DNA of 18,136 bases from assembly GCA_002343075.1 (NCBI GenBank), contig DDRH01000067.1, positions 161,479-179,614 on the forward strand. Reading direction: 5' to 3'. The notes beneath the pieces are model-generated. The model worked only from the letters and a program-made list of their open reading frames with translations, had not been told where the DNA came from and searched no databases. Position numbers and translations under genes: made by a program. Below are positions 15,965 to 18,136 of the stretch, in pieces. The stretch's first letter is position 1, and each line of letters starts with the position of its first letter. Origin of the DNA: Phycisphaerales bacterium UBA2421 (GTDB taxonomy: Bacteria; Planctomycetota; Phycisphaerae; Tepidisphaerales; Tepidisphaeraceae).

Positions 15965-15990
15965 GCGTCAACGCGTTGTGGCGTTGACGC
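15965..15990. promoter_or_regulatory. 10-bp inverted repeat upstream of parA, candidate operator or centromere
   Basis: GCGTCAACGC (15965-15974), six bases GTTGTG, then the exact reverse complement (15981-15990). It ends 17 bases before the GGGGAGG ribosome site of parA. Position and symmetry fit the operator bound by a ribbon-helix-helix or ParA partner in autoregulated par operons. Confidence 0.6.
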
Positions 15991-16019
15991 TCCAGATCGT
16001 TGTCCAAGGGGAGGAAAAA

Positions 16020-16913
16020 ATGTTCGACACACATACACCGCACCACACAAAAGTCGTCGCGCTGGGGAATCAGAAGGGAGGGGTGGGCAAGACCACGAAC
16101 ACGGTGCACCTTGCCCGCGCCCTGGCCGAGCGCGGGCGGAAGGTTCTGGTGTGGGACCTGGACATGAACTCCGGGGCGACCAAGCACTTTGGAATACCGA
16201 CCGACGCATTCATGGGGACGTTCGAAGTGCTCATCGGCGAGGAGGAGCCGCGGGACGTCGTGCTGACAAGCTCGGAGGAGGGGATTCACCTGCCCGAGAA
16301 CCTGCACCTGATTCCGTCGCGGCGGAAGCTGGAAGCGATTGACGAGACGCTTGCCGCCCGAAACAAGTTCATCGCCCGCTCGGACGTGCTGCTCAAACCG
16401 ATCGCCTCGCTGCGCGGGCTGTACGACTACATCTTCCTGGACACGGCTCCCAACGCGACCGCTCCGACGGTCGCCAGCTACAAGGCGGCCGACTGGTTCA
16501 TTCTCAGCGCCATCCCCGATCCCTTCGCCGTCGACGGCTTGAAGGATGCGCTCCTGGACATCCACGCGGTGCAGCAGTTCGGCAACCCGCAACTGCGGAT
16601 CCTGGGCGTGATTCTGTCTGCCGTCGACGAGCGAACGCGGCTTGCACGGACACTCAGCGACTATGTTGAACGGGCATTTCGGATGCAGGAGGACGCCGGC
16701 GAGTCGGTGCGTTTTTCAACCGTGATCCACCGTTCGACAGTGATCCCCGCGGCGCAGAAGGTCGGGCGGACACTCTTTGAAACCGAGCCGACGCACAAGG
16801 TCACCGCGCAATACCGCTCCCTGGCCAGCGAAGTCGAAGCACGCGTCGCCGCGGCGGAGGGCCCGAATCAATCCCCAGAAACGACTACTGCCACGGAGAC
16901 TAATCGTGGGTAG
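16020..16913 (+). CDS. parA: ParA-family partition ATPase
   Basis: 297 residues from ATG 16020, preceded by GGGGAGG with a 5-base spacer. The frame stays open further upstream to 15819, but that part covers the inverted repeats and is rejected. The deviant Walker A KGGVGKTT (19-26) with signature Lys19, the Walker A' VWDLDMNSGAT (44-54) and the Walker B FLDTAPN (139-145) identify the ParA/MinD/Soj family. There is no N-terminal HTH domain, which fits the short type Ib or Soj-like ParA. It would segregate a plasmid or chromosomal element by ATP-dependent patterning on DNA together with a centromere-binding partner, which is the overlapping next gene. It points to a plasmid or integrative element. 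Confidence 0.93.
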   Translation: MFDTHTPHHTKVVALGNQKGGVGKTTNTVHLARALAERGRKVLVWDLDMNSGATKHFGIPTDAFMGTFEVLIGEEEPRDVVLTSSEEGIHLPENLHLIPSRRKLEAIDETLAARNKFIARSDVLLKPIASLRGLYDYIFLDTAPNATAPTVASYKAADWFILSAIPDPFAVDGLKDALLDIHAVQQFGNPQLRILGVILSAVDERTRLARTLSDYVERAFRMQEDAGESVRFSTVIHRSTVIPAAQKVGRTLFETEPTHKVTAQYRSLASEVEARVAAAEGPNQSPETTTATETNRG

Positions 16914-17421
16914 GCGGCTATCGGCCGAGCGGCCGTACACACCCCTGGACGAATCGCTGATCACGCAGGTGCTTCAGCCGCCAGCGCCAAGTGTCTCTTC
17001 GGCAATCGTCAAGCCTCCCGGAGCACAGCTCAACGCGCCGGACGTGTCGTCAAACCCGCAAGCTTTTGAAGCATCGCATGCCGACTCAATCGCGCGCGCA
17101 CCGCGGCGCGAGCCGCCGGCGTTGCCGCGGATGGACTGCACGCTGCGGCTGCGGGTGAGTCGCCAGGACAAGCGAGAGTTCGAAGCGTTCACGGCCCGTT
17201 TTGCCGCCGGCGTCGATGCTACGCTCAAACCCAGCAACGTCCTGCGGGCGATGCTCAGCGTGCTTCAGAATGCCGAGCCTGTCTTAGCGGACCTGACCCG
17301 TCACTCGACGCATTCGCTGCGACGTCCGCCCAATGACGACGCGGTCGCCTACGCGGCGTTCGAGCATTGTGTTGTGCGGTTGATCGACTCGGCGGTGCGG
17401 CGTTCCCCGCCGGTGCGATGA
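16906..17421 (+). CDS. Ribbon-helix-helix-like partner of ParA
   Basis: 171 residues from a GTG at 16906, eight bases inside the end of parA, with GGAG (16895-16898) in front. The ATG at 16777 in the same frame lies deep in parA and is rejected. The N-terminal 75 residues are Pro/Ala-rich and probably flexible. Residues 77-130 carry a beta-strand TLRLRVS followed by helices QDKREFEAFTARFA and SNVLRAMLSVLQNAE, the ribbon-helix-helix layout of ParG/CopG-type DNA binders. Short par loci often pair a ParA with such a protein instead of ParB, so the operon overlap supports a centromere-binding and autorepressor role. The fold is inferred by eye. Confidence 0.65.
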   Translation: MGRRLSAERPYTPLDESLITQVLQPPAPSVSSAIVKPPGAQLNAPDVSSNPQAFEASHADSIARAPRREPPALPRMDCTLRLRVSRQDKREFEAFTARFAAGVDATLKPSNVLRAMLSVLQNAEPVLADLTRHSTHSLRRPPNDDAVAYAAFEHCVVRLIDSAVRRSPPVR

Positions 17422-17515
17422 TGGACGGAGCGGGAATGGGATGGGACGTGTCGGGTCTGCGGCCGGCATGGCGAACAACTCGGCGCCAAACAACCGGAGG
17501 AAGGAGGAAACGAAC

Positions 17516-17860
17516 ATGATTGAACACGCAGATCGAACCCAGCAGCAAAAGTCACCCACCCGCATCCGCCCGCCGGACGCATCCGAAACGACGCGCGACA
17601 CGTCGCACGCGGACCTCTCGCGATCGCGAGCGCCGGCCCTGCCGCGGTGGCTCTCGCTCGATCAAGTTCGGAAGCTGCAACGCATGCGTCGCGAGACGGT
17701 TCTCGCCGCCATCGCAACCGGCGAACTCCCCTGCGAACAACGCGGCCGCATCCGTTACTTCCGGCTCACGGATGTTGAAGCCTGGGAAGCCAGCCGCCTC
17801 CGCCCCGACGCCCCCAAACCCACCGCAGCGCTCCACCCCGACCTCGCGGACCTGGCTTGA
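17516..17860 (+). CDS. Excisionase-type helix-turn-helix protein
   Basis: 114 residues from ATG 17516, with AAGGAGG 8 bases upstream; the ATG at 17441 of the same frame lacks support. After a polar N-terminal tail, residues 44-90 read WLSLDQVRKLQRMRRETVLA, then AIATGELPCEQRGRIRYFRL, then TDVEAWEA. That is the HTH_17/excisionase layout: a helix-turn-helix, a wing with G-x-RIRYF, and a closing helix. Such proteins act as recombination directionality factors, or as small regulators of mobile elements. It follows the par genes by 94 bases on the same strand. No integrase is in the window, so the excision role is inferred from the family. Confidence 0.85.
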   Translation: MIEHADRTQQQKSPTRIRPPDASETTRDTSHADLSRSRAPALPRWLSLDQVRKLQRMRRETVLAAIATGELPCEQRGRIRYFRLTDVEAWEASRLRPDAPKPTAALHPDLADLA

Positions 17861-18136
17861 CGGCCATCGTCCCTGCGCCATCTTCCCTCCAGGCAGTCTG
17901 TCCCGTTTTCCTCTACGCCACCGCCGGCTCGGTGAACCACATTCAGCTCCCGCCCCAACCAACGACCTGTACCCGTCAGCGACACGCTACCCTCACGGAC
18001 ACGCACCCCACAGGGATTGGAGGGGTAGAGGGGGTTCGCGGGGGAGAGGGGGCCTGCGGCTCCCCCGCGATCACTTCGCCCGGCGCGCGACGCTTTGCGC
18101 GCGGCAAGTCGAGACTATGTCACACCCTCTCCTCAC
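17861..18136. other. Right-end intergenic stretch
   Basis: No gene is seen. A pyrimidine-rich stretch follows the HTH gene, then the G-run and inverted-repeat structure at 18022-18070 and a second GC hairpin, CGCGCG at 18084-18089 with 18098-18103. The hairpins could end transcription of the par-HTH operon but have no U-run. Confidence 0.5.
18022..18070 (+). repeat. G-run cluster overlapping an 11-bp inverted repeat
   Basis: Four runs of 4-5 G (18022-18025, 18030-18034, 18040-18044, 18048-18052) with loops of 4, 5 and 3 bases meet the usual G-quadruplex rule. The third run also belongs to an exact 11-bp inverted repeat, 18036-18046 with 18060-18070, so the two folds exclude each other. Confidence 0.65.

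Larger units (their letters stand above)
15426..16019. other. Repeat-bearing divergent intergenic region between the rep-like gene and parA
   Basis: About 0.6 kb without a credible gene and with four clean inverted repeats: AACCGGTCCG 15574-15583 / 15587-15596; CCCCG 15686-15690 and GATCGA 15699-15704 with TTCG loop, closing at 15709-15714 and 15716-15720; ACCGCT 15898-15903 / AGCGGT 15908-15913; and GCGTCAACGC 15965-15974 / 15981-15990. It must contain the promoters of both flanking genes and is a candidate origin or centromere. No iteron series of direct repeats was found. Confidence 0.6.

Noticed and set aside
15819..16019. N-terminal extension of ParA
   Set aside because: The frame is open, but it would translate two inverted repeats and skip the strong GGGGAGG site. 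ParA homology begins right after ATG 16020.
1..18136. CRISPR arrays, tRNA genes and insertion sequences
   Set aside because: I saw no regularly spaced direct repeats, no tRNA cloverleaf with T-arm signature, and no transposase with terminal repeats. A tool-based scan could still find weak cases.

Overview
The window is visibly GC-rich, has Shine-Dalgarno-type starts, and looks like an accessory region (a defence island joined to a plasmid-like module) of a GC-rich bacterium. The mix of an ECF-type sigma factor, a DUF932 protein, a multi-ubiquitin operon and a large structured RNA with a small basic ORF makes me think of Planctomycetota or a similar phylum. That is an impression, not a proof.

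Left part, 1-5794, all on the minus strand. In transcription order it holds a GHKL-type ATPase with a C-terminal HExxH zinc-peptidase-like motif (5794-4349), a type I restriction R subunit of the EcoEI/EcoAI kind (4200-1372), a two-transmembrane coiled-coil protein resembling putative phage-abortive-infection (PutAbiC-like) proteins (1361-738), and the start of a type I specificity subunit HsdS (728 to the window edge). hsdM is not in view and presumably lies beyond position 1.

Middle part, 5795-7899. About 1.3 kb without a credible protein gene (roughly 5990-7300) is packed with perfect or near-perfect nested hairpins, including an 11-bp closing helix and a three-way junction. Several helices need G.U pairs that only exist when the plus strand is transcribed. 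A 193-codon plus-strand ORF of unknown function (7318-7899) follows at once. I read this as a large structured RNA plus a partner protein; I cannot assign it to a known RNA class.

Operon 12665-8071, minus strand, tightly packed: sigma-70/ECF-like factor, small charged coiled-coil protein, ImmA/IrrE metallopeptidase, fusion of two ubiquitin-like domains with an E2-like domain, fusion of a JAMM peptidase with a ThiF/E1 adenylating enzyme, and a DUF6527-like Cys-rich protein. Start/stop overlaps and gaps of 3-106 bases indicate one transcript, and a sigma70-like promoter sits at about 12733-12760. Together they encode a bacterial ubiquitin-like conjugation system with its own candidate regulatory front end.

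Right part, 13029-18136. Minus strand: a DUF932 protein and a protein with tandem winged-helix-like segments that resembles a plasmid replication initiator. Divergent on the plus strand: ParA, an overlapping ribbon-helix-helix-like ParB-type partner, and an excisionase-type HTH protein. The 0.6-kb gap between the rep-like gene and parA carries four clean inverted repeats, suggesting an origin, centromere or operator region. The right end carries a G-quadruplex-type G-run cluster that overlaps an 11-bp inverted repeat. No rRNA, tRNA, CRISPR array or insertion sequence was seen.
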